Source: Bacteroidaceae bacterium (lineage in GTDB: Bacteria > Bacteroidota > Bacteroidia > Bacteroidales > Bacteroidaceae). From it: a DNA stretch of 33,938 bases. A program made the translations under genes and the position numbers. The notes under the pieces are model-generated. The model did not search any database and was not told the DNA's origin. It saw nothing but the letters and a program-made list of their open reading frames with translations. Shown here one piece after another: positions 25,656 through 33,938 of this stretch. Numbering within the stretch: the stretch's first letter is position 1; every line of letters begins with the position of its first letter. The stretch lies in assembly GCA_024398405.1 (NCBI GenBank), contig JAKSJE010000016.1, positions 1 through 33,938 of the forward strand, in the 5' to 3' direction.

Positions 25656-26992
25656 GCTTCAACCTCCTTGTTTATGATATTGATGAGTGAATCGATTTCC
25701 TGCTTTGTCCGTTTCTCAGTAGCACAGAAGCTCACATAGCCTTCTGATGTCTCAAGGGCGGCGAAGAAACCGTTCTCGCTGAGTTTCCGCTGTAGTGTCC
25801 TGACATCGACCAAAGGACGCAGGACGAATTCCTTGAGGAACGGTGCCTGGAACACCTCTTCGAACTTGCCAGTCTTTATGAGCTCGTCGTGGAGATAGTG
25901 GGCATTCTCGTAGCAGAGCTGGTTGAGCCGCTTCATGCCTTCAGGCCCCATGAGTGACAGATAGACAGTCACCCAGAGTGCCATGAGCGACTCGTTGGAG
26001 CAGATGTTGCTGGTTGCCTTCTCACGTCGGATGTGCTGTTCGCGCGCCTGTAGGGTGAGTACGAAGGCGCGACGCCCCTGACCGTCCTTGGTCTGACCGA
26101 CGATACGTCCCGGAAGCTTGCGCAGGTGTTCCTTCCGGCAAGCCATGAAGCCGACGTAGGCGCCGCCGTAAGAGAGTGGTATGCCGAGTGGCTGGGCGTC
26201 ACCTACCGCGATGTCAGCACCCCATTCAGCCGGAGTCTTGAGCACGGCAAGGGCGGATGGGTCGCAATAGACAGTGAGCAGGGCCTTCTGTGCGTGCAGT
26301 GAGTCGGCGAAGCCTGTGAGGTCCTCAATGATGCCGTGGCGGTTGATGGACGGTATGATGGCACCGGCGACGCCGGTCTTTACGGACGAGAGTATGGAGG
26401 TGAGCGACTGGAGTGACGTGCGACCGTCGGCTTCGTCAATCATCTCTATCGTGGTTCCGTAGAACTTAGCGTAGGTCCTGATCACCTCGATGACGTTTGG
26501 CAGGAGGGTGGAGGAGACGAGTACGGTAGTGCTTTTCCTGACACTCGCGACCATCATCCTCATTGCCTCCGCGGCGGCAGTCGGTCCGTCGTACATGGAC
26601 GCGTTGCTGACGTCGAGACCTGTGAGGTCGCATATCATGGTCTGGTACTCGAAGATGTAGCGAAGGGTACCTTGTGATATCTCACACTGATAAGGTGTAT
26701 AGGCTGTGATGAACTCCGAGCGGCTTGTGATATATGGTATCACTGACGGTGTGTAGTGGTCATAAGCACCTGCTCCCACGAAGCAGGTGAGCCTGGAGTT
26801 CCGGGATGACAAACCGTAGAAGAAGTCCCTCACTTCCTGCTCTGACATAGCGTCAGGAAGGTCGTATTCTTTCTTGTAGAGATAGTCGGCGGGAACATCG
26901 TCGTAGAGTTCGCCTACCGACTTCACTCCTATGCGTTCCAGCATCTGCTGTATGTCAGCCTCGGTATGTGGAAAATAGCTGAATCCGTTCAT
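25652..26992 (-). CDS. gcvPA: Glycine dehydrogenase (decarboxylating) subunit 1
   Basis: The 446-residue N-terminal half of the P-protein. Landmarks are [17 protein letters not shown] near the N-terminus, [33 protein letters not shown], and [11 protein letters not shown]. It forms a heterotetramer with GcvPB in organisms with a split P-protein. It starts three bases after the gcvH stop and overlaps gcvPB. Many Bacteroidota carry a single fused GcvP of about 950 residues, so the split form is worth noting. Confidence 0.97.
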   Translation of the reverse strand: MNGFSYFPHTEADIQQMLERIGVKSVGELYDDVPADYLYKKEYDLPDAMSEQEVRDFFYGLSSRNSRLTCFVGAGAYDHYTPSVIPYITSRSEFITAYTPYQCEISQGTLRYIFEYQTMICDLTGLDVSNASMYDGPTAAAEAMRMMVASVRKSTTVLVSSTLLPNVIEVIRTYAKFYGTTIEMIDEADGRTSLQSLTSILSSVKTGVAGAIIPSINRHGIIEDLTGFADSLHAQKALLTVYCDPSALAVLKTPAEWGADIAVGDAQPLGIPLSYGGAYVGFMACRKEHLRKLPGRIVGQTKDGQGRRAFVLTLQAREQHIRREKATSNICSNESLMALWVTVYLSLMGPEGMKRLNQLCYENAHYLHDELIKTGKFEEVFQAPFLKEFVLRPLVDVRTLQRKLSENGFFAALETSEGYVSFCATEKRTKQEIDSLINIINKEVEA

Positions 26993-26995
26993 GGG

Positions 26996-27376
26996 CTATT
27001 TGGCGGTGAATTCGTTGTATGCGGCAGCGTCCATGAGTCCCTCGGCTTCCGCCGGGTCGCTCATCTGGATTTTGATGAGCCAGTTCTCGTATGCGTCCTG
27101 ATTGACAAGCTCAGGAGCATCCACCACTGCGTCGTTCACCTCGACCACGACACCGCCGACGGGCATGTAGAGGTCGCTTGACGCCTTGACGCTTTCGAGG
27201 GCACCGAACTCCTCACCCTTGGCGAACTCATCATCGACGGATGGAACGTCAACATAAGTGATGTCGCCCATCTCAGCCTGCGCGAAATCAGAAACCCCGA
27301 TGAACGCGAATTCACCATCGACTTTAACCCATTCATGTGACTCACTGTAACGGAGTCCTTCAATAACTTTTGACAT
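26996..27376 (-). CDS. gcvH: Glycine cleavage system H protein
   Basis: A 126-residue lipoyl carrier protein that shuttles the aminomethyl intermediate between the P, T and L proteins. The lipoylated lysine is K64 in FGALESVKASSDLYMPV, the standard motif. It begins RYSESHEWVKVDG, also typical. It lies 26 bp after gcvT. Confidence 0.98.
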   Translation of the reverse strand: MSKVIEGLRYSESHEWVKVDGEFAFIGVSDFAQAEMGDITYVDVPSVDDEFAKGEEFGALESVKASSDLYMPVGGVVVEVNDAVVDAPELVNQDAYENWLIKIQMSDPAEAEGLMDAAAYNEFTAK

Positions 27377-27402
27377 AATTCCTGTTTTTGTTAATGTGTT
27401 GC

Positions 27403-28494
27403 CTATTTCTTGTAATTGGTCTGATAGAACCTCTTTTTCACCACTTCGCCTGGGAATACCTTCTTGCGTATGCGGATGGAGAGGGCTGTCCCGAGTTTGG
27501 AATGCTCACTGTTGACGAGTGCGAAGCAAATGCTCTTGTCGAGTGATATGCTGTGATAGCCGGTAGTGACGGTGCCCACCTCGGTCCCGTCCTCAAGTTC
27601 CACGGCGTATCCTGCGCGCGGTATGGCGCGGTCATGTATCTCAATGCCCACGAGTTTCTTTGCGGTACCATTGGCTTTCTGCACCGCAAGTGCATCCTTG
27701 CCGATGAATTCCTCCTTGTCGAGCTTGCAGAACATGCTCAGTCCAGCCATCACCGGGGATATTTCCGCTGAGAGCTCATCACCATAGAGCGGCAGACCGG
27801 CCTCAAACCGGAGGGTGTCGCGGCAGCCAAGTCCGCAAGGGGCGACACCTGCTGAGAGGAATGACCTCCAGAGTGCCACGGTCTTCTCAGGAGTCGTGTA
27901 TATCTCGAAACCGTCTTCACCTGTATAGCCGGTACGGCTTACGATGTAGTCGCCGAAATCACAGAACTCGTAGAAGCCAAGGTCAAGAGATGACTGCAGG
28001 TCAGCGTCACTGAGGCCTATGTGCTTGATGAAGTCAGCCGCAAGCGGTCCCTGAAGGGCTATCTGACCCCATGACGCGGACTGGTTGTCGATGTTGACAT
28101 CGAAACCATCCTTGTTGTCGAGCATCCACTGATGGTCCTTGTCGATGTTCGCGGCATTGATGACCAGCAGGAACTTATCAGCGTATTTATACACGAGCAG
28201 GTCATCAACCACACCACCGTCAGGGTAGCACATCATCCCGTAGAGAATCTTGCCCGGCACCATGCCGATGACATTGTTGGTGAATATATGGTTGACGTAC
28301 TTTTCGGCGTCCGGGCCGGTGATGAAGACCTCACCCATGTGACTGACGTCGAACATTCCGACTTTCTCTCTTACTGCCAGATGCTCCTCAGTTATTCCAC
28401 TGTACTGGATAGGCATGTCGAATCCCGCGAAAGGACTCATCTTCGCTCCGAGGGCTATGTGCTCTTCGTGGAGACAGGTTAATTGTATGTCCAT
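27403..28494 (-). CDS. gcvT: Aminomethyltransferase, glycine cleavage T protein
   Basis: A 363-residue tetrahydrofolate-dependent enzyme that releases ammonia and makes 5,10-methylene-THF. Family segments are HIALGAKMSPFAGFDMPIQY, FDVSHMGEV, SRTGYTGEDGFEIY and RDTLRFEAGLPLYGDEL. Two close starts, 28500 and 28494, are possible; I chose 28494 (MDIQLTCLHEEH) to fit family length. The open frame upstream of these (to 28551) crosses the promoter and is not used. It is the first gene of gcvT-gcvH-gcvPA-gcvPB. The L protein gene (lpd) is not in the window. The leader is too short for a glycine riboswitch. Confidence 0.97.
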   Translation of the reverse strand: MDIQLTCLHEEHIALGAKMSPFAGFDMPIQYSGITEEHLAVREKVGMFDVSHMGEVFITGPDAEKYVNHIFTNNVIGMVPGKILYGMMCYPDGGVVDDLLVYKYADKFLLVINAANIDKDHQWMLDNKDGFDVNIDNQSASWGQIALQGPLAADFIKHIGLSDADLQSSLDLGFYEFCDFGDYIVSRTGYTGEDGFEIYTTPEKTVALWRSFLSAGVAPCGLGCRDTLRFEAGLPLYGDELSAEISPVMAGLSMFCKLDKEEFIGKDALAVQKANGTAKKLVGIEIHDRAIPRAGYAVELEDGTEVGTVTTGYHSISLDKSICFALVNSEHSKLGTALSIRIRKKVFPGEVVKKRFYQTNYKK

Positions 28495-28511
28495 AATCAT
28501 AATTATTTCTG

Positions 28512-28542
28512 CAAATTTAGTGCAATTTGGTGTCACTACAAA
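28512..28542 (-). promoter_or_regulatory. Promoter of the gcv operon
   Basis: Minus strand TTTG (28542-28539), 19 bases, then TAAATTTG (28519-28512). The -7 box and its flanks (ACTAAATTTGCA) are identical to those of the dcw promoter. Predicted leader about 6-12 bases. Confidence 0.78.
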
Positions 28543-28620
28543 ATAAATCACCGTTTTTTTGGAACTCCAAACCCAAAGAAGGAGAAAAAGCCATGCGGCG
28601 AGGTGAATTATCTGGAAAGT

Positions 28621-28652
28621 TTTGGTGAATTGAGTTATTTATTGTACTTTTG
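28621..28652 (+). promoter_or_regulatory. Promoter of argS and downstream genes
   Basis: TTTG (28621-28624), 20 bases, then TACTTTTG (28645-28652), a match to TAnnTTTG. The start codon of argS follows 29 bases later. It is divergent from the gcv promoter about 80 bp away. Confidence 0.7.
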
Positions 28653-28681
28653 TGAGATATTTCTATTCTGAGCTCAACAAT

Positions 28682-30436
28682 ATGGAAAAGATAATTATCT
28701 CAGCCGTCCAGACGGCAATAAAGACATTATATGGTGCTGACGTAGAAGCCAGACAGGTGCAGGTACAGAACACAAGAGCGGAATTTCAGGGACATCTGAC
28801 CGTGGTCACGTTCCCGTTTCTCCGTATTTCGAGAACCGGCGCCGAGCAGACGGGAGAGGCTATAGGCGAGTATCTTAAACGGAGCATCCCGGATGTAGTC
28901 ACTGACTTCAATGTCATCAAGGGCTTCCTGAATCTGGTCATATCCGACAGGTGCTGGGTGAATGCACTTGGTAACGTGATGGCTCCTGCCGCCACCTCGG
29001 AAGAGAAACCTTTAGTGATGATTGAATTCTCGTCACCTAACACCAACAAGCCGCTTCATTTAGGTCACGTCAGGAACAACCTCCTCGGTGAGTCCCTGTC
29101 GAGGATAGTGAAAGCCTGCGGCAATGACGTGGTCAAGACGAATATCGTCAATGACAGGGGCATTCACATCTGCAAGTCGATGCTGGCATGGCAGAAGTGG
29201 GGTAACGGAGAGACTCCGGAATCGTCGGGGAAGAAGGGTGACCACCTGATAGGTGACTATTACGTGCTGTTTGACAGGAAGAACAAGGAGCAGGCAGCCG
29301 GACTTGGTGAAGGCGAGGATACTCCGTTGATGAGGGAAGCGCATGAAATGCTGGTGAGATGGGAGCAAGGTGACCCTGAGATAAGGGGACTGTGGGAAAT
29401 GATGAACAACTGGGTCTATGAGGGGTTTGACGAGACGTACAAGGCACTCGGTGTCTCCTTCGACAAAATCTACTATGAATCGCAGACGTACCTCACCGGC
29501 AAAGACCTTGTGCTGAAAGGTCTGGAGGATGGCCTGTTCTACAGAAGGGATGATGGTTCGGTATGGGCTGACCTCACGAAGGACGGACTGGACGAGAAGC
29601 TGCTCCTGCGAAGCGATGGTACGTCTGTGTATATGACTCAGGACATCGGTACGGCGAACCTCAGGTTCAAGGACTTCCCTATCGACAAGATGATATATGT
29701 CGTAGGCAACGAACAGAACTACCATTTCCAGGTGCTCTCGATCTTGCTTGACAGACTGGGGTTCAGATGGGGCAAGGATCTCGTGCATTTCTCTTACGGC
29801 ATGGTGGAACTGCCTAACGGTAAGATGAAAAGCCGTGAGGGAACTGTGGTGGATGCCGATGACTTGGTCGGCGCTATGATAGACAATGCTTATAACGTGT
29901 CACGTGAGCTCAGCAAGAATGCCGACATACAAGAGGAGGAGGCAAGGGAGATCGCAAGGAAAGTGGGTCTGGGAGCGTTGAAGTACTTCATCCTGAAAGT
30001 GGATGCAAGGAAGAACATGACGTTCAATCCGGAGGAAAGCATAGACTTCAATGGTAACACGGGTCCTTTCATACAATACACCTATGCTCGCATCCGCTCG
30101 ATCATGCGCAAGGCCGAGGGTATGTCTGCCGACTTAGGCCAAGATGTGACAGAGGGTGAACCTGAGCTGAATGAGAAGGAAATCTCGCTCATCCAGAAAC
30201 TCTGTGCCTATCAGGGTGTGGTCAAGCAGGCAGGAAAAGAATACAACCCTTCGCTCATCGCCAACTACTGCTATGAACTGACGAAGGAATTCAACCAGTT
30301 CTATCATGACTACAGCATCCTCAGCGCTGAGACCACGGTTCTGCGACGTTTCCGCCTGACACTGGCTGAGACAGTGAGCCAAGTACTGTTGGAAGGCATG
30401 TATCTCCTCGGCATCGAAATGCCTGAGCGTATGTAA
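28682..30436 (+). CDS. argS: Arginyl-tRNA synthetase
   Basis: A 584-residue class I aminoacyl-tRNA synthetase that charges tRNA-Arg. The HIGH-type motif is HLGH (126-129, in SPNTNKPLHLGHVRNN); KMKSR (381-385) stands at the KMSKS position. The N-terminal additional domain (about 1-105) and the C-terminal anticodon-binding region (from about 460) are present. The open frame begins at 28652, but the ATG at 28682 (MEKIIISAV) fits the family and leaves room for the promoter. Confidence 0.97.
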   Translation: MEKIIISAVQTAIKTLYGADVEARQVQVQNTRAEFQGHLTVVTFPFLRISRTGAEQTGEAIGEYLKRSIPDVVTDFNVIKGFLNLVISDRCWVNALGNVMAPAATSEEKPLVMIEFSSPNTNKPLHLGHVRNNLLGESLSRIVKACGNDVVKTNIVNDRGIHICKSMLAWQKWGNGETPESSGKKGDHLIGDYYVLFDRKNKEQAAGLGEGEDTPLMREAHEMLVRWEQGDPEIRGLWEMMNNWVYEGFDETYKALGVSFDKIYYESQTYLTGKDLVLKGLEDGLFYRRDDGSVWADLTKDGLDEKLLLRSDGTSVYMTQDIGTANLRFKDFPIDKMIYVVGNEQNYHFQVLSILLDRLGFRWGKDLVHFSYGMVELPNGKMKSREGTVVDADDLVGAMIDNAYNVSRELSKNADIQEEEAREIARKVGLGALKYFILKVDARKNMTFNPEESIDFNGNTGPFIQYTYARIRSIMRKAEGMSADLGQDVTEGEPELNEKEISLIQKLCAYQGVVKQAGKEYNPSLIANYCYELTKEFNQFYHDYSILSAETTVLRRFRLTLAETVSQVLLEGMYLLGIEMPERM

Positions 30437-30448
30437 TGGCTGGTCTGT

Positions 30449-30862
30449 ATGGGGCACGTCTTCGAATCGCAAGCCATCTGTGTGGATGCCGGTTGCTCGG
30501 GCAACCCGGGCAATATGGAATACCAAGGAGTCCATCTGCCATCAGGCAAGAGGATTTTCCACTTCGGTCCTGTATGGGGCACTAACAACATCGGTGAGTT
30601 CCTTGCGATAGTCCATGCGCTTGCACTACTGAAGAAGAAAGGCATGGACATGATGGTCTATTCTGACAGTAACACGGCTCAGACATGGGTCAGGAACATG
30701 CGCTGCAAGACCACGCTCCCGAGGGATGAGAAGACAGAGCCGCTGTTTGGGCTAATCGAAAGAGCCGAGCTCTGGCTGAGGAACAATCCCGACCATTCCC
30801 GGGTTGAGAAATGGAACACCGCCTTGTGGGGCGAGATTCCGGCGGACTTCGGCAGAAAATGA
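30449..30862 (+). CDS. RNase HI-like protein, single domain
   Basis: A 137-residue RNase H-fold protein. Candidate catalytic acids are D13 (CVDAGCSGNPG), E50 (TNNIGEFLAIVHAL), D73 (VYSDSNTA) and D133 in the C-terminal GEIPADFGRK. Proteins of this group would cleave RNA in RNA:DNA hybrids. Many Bacteroidota relatives carry an N-terminal viroplasmin-like domain for hybrid binding; here there is none, the protein starting almost at the first beta strand. It lies 12 bp after argS and 25 bp before the ABC exporter, probably in the same transcript. Confidence 0.87.
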   Translation: MGHVFESQAICVDAGCSGNPGNMEYQGVHLPSGKRIFHFGPVWGTNNIGEFLAIVHALALLKKKGMDMMVYSDSNTAQTWVRNMRCKTTLPRDEKTEPLFGLIERAELWLRNNPDHSRVEKWNTALWGEIPADFGRK

Positions 30863-30887
30863 ATTCTCCTCTCTTGAGTTGCATGAT

Positions 30888-32720
30888 ATGAAAGATTTCT
30901 TCGGTGTTATGGGGGGCTATTTTGCCCCATACAAAAGGTTCATCGCCATGACCTTGTCGCTCAATGTCCTTGCGGCGGTGATGAACGTGTTCTCATTCAC
31001 TATGCTGCTGCCTATTTTGCGCATCCTGTTCAACGTGGATCAGATACACTATGACTTCATCCCTTGGGAGAGCGACATGGACTTCGCAGAACTGGCTGAG
31101 AACAACTTCTATTATTTCTCGCAGACATTAGTGGAACAGTATTCGCCTGCCACGGCTTTGTTGTTGTTCGGATGTGCATTGTCGATTCTGACGCTTCTGA
31201 AGACTTCTGCCGATTTTGGAAGCGCCGCCACACTCATGCCCATACGTACCGGCATCGTGCGTGACATCCGGGGGAAGATTTACAGAAAAATCCTCGACCT
31301 TCCTTTGTCGTTCTTCACCGAAGAGAAGAAAGGTGATATACTCGCAAGGGTGAGCACGGATGTCAATGAGGTGGATGCCTCAATCACAAGTTCATTGGAA
31401 GCCGTAATCAAGAACCCCATTCTTATCATAGTCTATATGACCACCCTGGTGTGTCTGTCATGGCAACTGACGGTGTTCACCGTGTTCGTGGTGCCGTTGC
31501 TTGCGTTGGGAATCGGGAAAATCGGCAAGAGCCTGAAAGCTAAGTCGCTGCTCCTGCAACAGAAATGGAGTGAAGGGTTCAGCCTAATCGAGGAGACCCT
31601 CGGCGGACTAAGGATTATCAAGGCCTTCATCGCAGAGAGAAAGATGACGGAGCGGTTCGTGTCGGTCAACAACGCACATAGGAAAATCGCGACGAGGGTC
31701 GCCGTGAGACAGTCGGCTGCACATCCCGTGAGCGAGTTCCTCGGCACGGTGATGATTGTCTTTGTACTGTGGTATGGTGGCATGCTGATTTTCTCGGGCA
31801 ACACCATGCTTGACGCAAGCAAGTTCATATACTATCTGGTTATCCTCTATACTACGTTGCAGCCTCTGAAAGACCTGTCGAAAGCAGGGTATGCCATACA
31901 GAAGGGTATGGCTTCGATGGAAAGGATAAACAAGATACTCGATGCCGTGAACAACATCAAGGAGGTAGCGGAACCGGTCATGGCAGATACACTGAGGAAG
32001 GATATCGTCTTTGACCATGTGTCATTCAGCTACAACCGAGGACATGAGGTGCTGCACGATATCTGTATGGAGATAAAGAAGGGACAGACCATTGCGCTGG
32101 TGGGACAGAGCGGTTCTGGCAAATCGACTCTCGTTGACCTTGTGCCACGTTTCCATGACATCAATGAAGGACACATCATCATCGATGGTGTTGACATCAG
32201 GCAGATGTCCATCCATTCGTTGCGGTCACTCATTGGTAACGTGAATCAGGAAGCGATACTGTTCAACGATACTGTCTTCAATAACATAGCCTTCGGCATG
32301 GAGGGCGCGAGCCGGGAACAGGTGGAAGCCGCCGCCAGGATAGCGAATGCGCATGAGTTCATCATGGAGATGGAGAAAGGCTATGAGACGAACGTTGGTG
32401 ATCGTGGATGCAGGCTCTCGGGCGGTCAGCGACAGAGGATAAGCATTGCGAGAGCAATCCTGAAGAACCCTCCAATCCTCATCCTTGACGAAGCGACGAG
32501 CGCTCTTGACACGGAATCCGAAAGGCTGGTGCAGGATGCCCTTGAGAGACTGATGAAGTCACGTACGACAATCGCCATCGCTCACAGGCTCTCCACCATC
32601 CGCAATGCCGATATGATATACGTGCTTCATGAAGGGAAGATAGTGGAGAAAGGCAGTCATGACCAGCTTACAGCCCTCGGCGGATACTACAAACACCTGA
32701 ACGACATGCAGCAACTATGA
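30888..32720 (+). CDS. MsbA-like ABC exporter (fused membrane and ATPase domains)
   Basis: A 610-residue half-transporter with an N-terminal membrane domain (about six helices within 17-345) and a C-terminal ATPase domain. Walker A is GQSGSGKS (406-413), the signature LSGGQ (510-514) and Walker B ILILDE (530-535). Membrane-domain motifs such as [22 protein letters not shown] fit the lipid A/lipid flippase group (MsbA), but drug exporters share this architecture, so the substrate is not certain. The ATG at 30888 is chosen because the upstream extension to 30804 overlaps the RNase H gene. The stop overlaps the next start by four bases (ATGA). Confidence 0.9.
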   Translation: MKDFFGVMGGYFAPYKRFIAMTLSLNVLAAVMNVFSFTMLLPILRILFNVDQIHYDFIPWESDMDFAELAENNFYYFSQTLVEQYSPATALLLFGCALSILTLLKTSADFGSAATLMPIRTGIVRDIRGKIYRKILDLPLSFFTEEKKGDILARVSTDVNEVDASITSSLEAVIKNPILIIVYMTTLVCLSWQLTVFTVFVVPLLALGIGKIGKSLKAKSLLLQQKWSEGFSLIEETLGGLRIIKAFIAERKMTERFVSVNNAHRKIATRVAVRQSAAHPVSEFLGTVMIVFVLWYGGMLIFSGNTMLDASKFIYYLVILYTTLQPLKDLSKAGYAIQKGMASMERINKILDAVNNIKEVAEPVMADTLRKDIVFDHVSFSYNRGHEVLHDICMEIKKGQTIALVGQSGSGKSTLVDLVPRFHDINEGHIIIDGVDIRQMSIHSLRSLIGNVNQEAILFNDTVFNNIAFGMEGASREQVEAAARIANAHEFIMEMEKGYETNVGDRGCRLSGGQRQRISIARAILKNPPILILDEATSALDTESERLVQDALERLMKSRTTIAIAHRLSTIRNADMIYVLHEGKIVEKGSHDQLTALGGYYKHLNDMQQL

Positions 32721-33938
32721 GCAACCCAGTATCAAAAGTCCGTTCCGCGGCACTCCACGGTCTTCATGCGACACCGATCACGATAGAGGTAAACGCGACC
32801 AACAACCCACAGTCACGCTTCATCATCGTCGGACTTCCTGACAGCGCCGTGAAGGAAAGCCAGGAACGCATCCTGTCGTCCATATCACAAATCGACTTCA
32901 GGATTCCCATGAAGCAGATAGTGGTCAACCTGTCACCTGCCGACATCAAGAAAGAAGGTTCTGGATTCGACCTGCCCATATCAATAGGAGTACTTGCGTC
33001 ATTAGGACTTGTCAAGACCGAACTCTTGGACCGCTGTATGTTCATAGGCGAACTTGGGTTAGATGGTGACATTCAGGCTGTGAAGGGTGCTTTGCCCGTT
33101 GCTATCAAAGCGCGTGAGATGGGTATCGAAGCATTGTTCGTCCCGACATCCAATGCCAGAGAAGCAGCAGTGGTTGACAGACTCAAGGTCTATGGTGTGA
33201 GCAACCTAAGGGAAGTGTTGGGTTTTCTTGACGGAAGGACGGTACTCGAGCCGACAGATGTCGATACGAGAAGGGAATTCAAAGAACAACAGTCACATTT
33301 TGACTGTGACTTTGAGGATGTCAAGGGGCAGGAACAGGTCAAGCGTGCCTTTGAGATTGCCGCTGCTGGTGGACATAATATCATCCTCGTCGGAAGCCCA
33401 GGATGCGGCAAGTCCATGATGGCGAAACGACTGCCTACCATACTTCCGCCGCTCTCACTGGCCGAAAGCTTAGAGACCACCCAGATTCATAGCATTGCCG
33501 GCAAGTTGTCAAGCGATACCTCGCTCATATCACAAAGACCTTTCCGTACTCCACACCATACGATATCGGATATCGCTCTGGTCGGAGGTGGAACGACCTT
33601 CCTGCCAGGTGAGATATGCCTGGCACATAACGGTGTGCTTTTTCTCGATGAACTGCCTGAATTCAACCGCGGCGTGCTCGAGACTCTCCGTCAGCCGTTG
33701 GAAGACAGAATCATCACCATATCGAGGGCTAAGTACAGCATCACCATGCCTTGCTCGTTCATGCTCGTGGCAAGTATGAACCCTTGTCCTTGTGGATTCC
33801 TCCACCATCCTACTCGTTCATGCGTCTGCTCCCAGACTCAGGTCCAGCGCTACATGAACAAAATCAGTGGTCCTCTCATGGATCGTATAGATATACAGGT
33901 AGAGGTCGAGAGCGTTCCATTCGAGGATATGGCAAAGA
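32717..33938 (+). CDS. comM: Mg-chelatase-like AAA+ ATPase (ComM/YifB family), 3'-truncated by the window
   Basis: The first 407 residues of a protein usually about 510 long; it is open to the last base, so the end is cut by the window and not by mutation. The N-terminal ChlI domain shows [20 protein letters not shown] and [18 protein letters not shown]. The AAA+ part has Walker A GSPGCGKS (226-233), [19 protein letters not shown], and Walker [10 protein letters not shown] (309-317, D311, E312), followed by MNPCPCGF. In naturally transformable bacteria ComM is a helicase that promotes branch migration of incoming DNA; in other bacteria the role is unclear. It overlaps the ABC exporter gene by four bases. 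Confidence 0.95.
   Translation, partial: MSNPVSKVRSAALHGLHATPITIEVNATNNPQSRFIIVGLPDSAVKESQERILSSISQIDFRIPMKQIVVNLSPADIKKEGSGFDLPISIGVLASLGLVKTELLDRCMFIGELGLDGDIQAVKGALPVAIKAREMGIEALFVPTSNAREAAVVDRLKVYGVSNLREVLGFLDGRTVLEPTDVDTRREFKEQQSHFDCDFEDVKGQEQVKRAFEIAAAGGHNIILVGSPGCGKSMMAKRLPTILPPLSLAESLETTQIHSIAGKLSSDTSLISQRPFRTPHHTISDIALVGGGTTFLPGEICLAHNGVLFLDELPEFNRGVLETLRQPLEDRIITISRAKYSITMPCSFMLVASMNPCPCGFLHHPTRSCVCSQTQVQRYMNKISGPLMDRIDIQVEVESVPFEDMAK

Noticed and set aside
28495-28560. Glycine riboswitch before gcvT
   Set aside because: The promoter -7 box lies only 11-17 bases from the start codons, leaving no room for an aptamer.

Overview
The window reads as chromosome of a gut-type Bacteroidota, most likely order Bacteroidales (a Muribaculaceae/Prevotella-like lineage is my guess, not shown). 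Reasons: promoters repeatedly fit the Bacteroidota pattern TTTG-N19/20-TAnnTTTG; the division cluster has the Bacteroidota order with a PASTA-tailed FtsI and a long FtsA; there is a secreted GH29 fucosidase, a PorT-like outer-membrane barrel and a 7TM-HD (PgpH-type) phosphodiesterase. I see no tRNA, rRNA, CRISPR array, phage gene or transposase.

Layout. 1-319: non-coding, opening with a 24-bp tandem repeat that probably continues off the left edge. 320-3154 (+): alpha-L-fucosidase, CutC and a VanX-like D-Ala-D-Ala dipeptidase lipoprotein. 3207-18463 (-): a complete 12-gene dcw (division and cell wall) cluster transcribed rsmH-ftsL-ftsI-murE-mraY-murD-ftsW-murG-murC-ftsQ-ftsA-ftsZ, with no mraZ in front and no ddl inside. 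18464-19248: a 785-base gene-free block holding the dcw promoter, a dyad next to it, an 11-bp hairpin, a 23-bp tandem array, an intrinsic terminator for priA and a 22-bp G/T-rich array. 19249-21877 (-): an outer-membrane barrel gene followed by priA, which lacks a normal start codon and a winged-helix domain. 22078-24168 (+): pgpH-like gene. 24258-28494 (-): glycine cleavage operon gcvT-gcvH-gcvPA-gcvPB. 28682-33938 (+): argS, an RNase HI-type gene, an MsbA-like ABC exporter and the 5' part of a comM/yifB gene that runs off the right edge.

How the genes work together. The dcw block makes the lipid II precursors (murE, murD, murC, mraY, murG), the Z-ring (ftsZ, ftsA) and the septal synthase machinery (ftsW, ftsI, ftsL, ftsQ). 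The VanX-like lipoprotein next to it hydrolyses the same D-Ala-D-Ala dipeptide that ends the precursor. The gcv operon degrades glycine to CO2, ammonia and a one-carbon unit on tetrahydrofolate.

Most unusual signal. Two separate arrays (1-80 and 18815-18952) share the dyad heptamer TTA(G/C)TAA at a fixed 23- or 24-bp pitch. Each lies about 200-240 bp upstream of a Bacteroidota-type promoter (fucosidase and dcw), and one more copy of the heptamer overlaps the dcw -7 box. This looks like a multi-site operator or chromosome-organising element, but that function is inference. A third array (22-bp pitch, different sequence) lies after priA.
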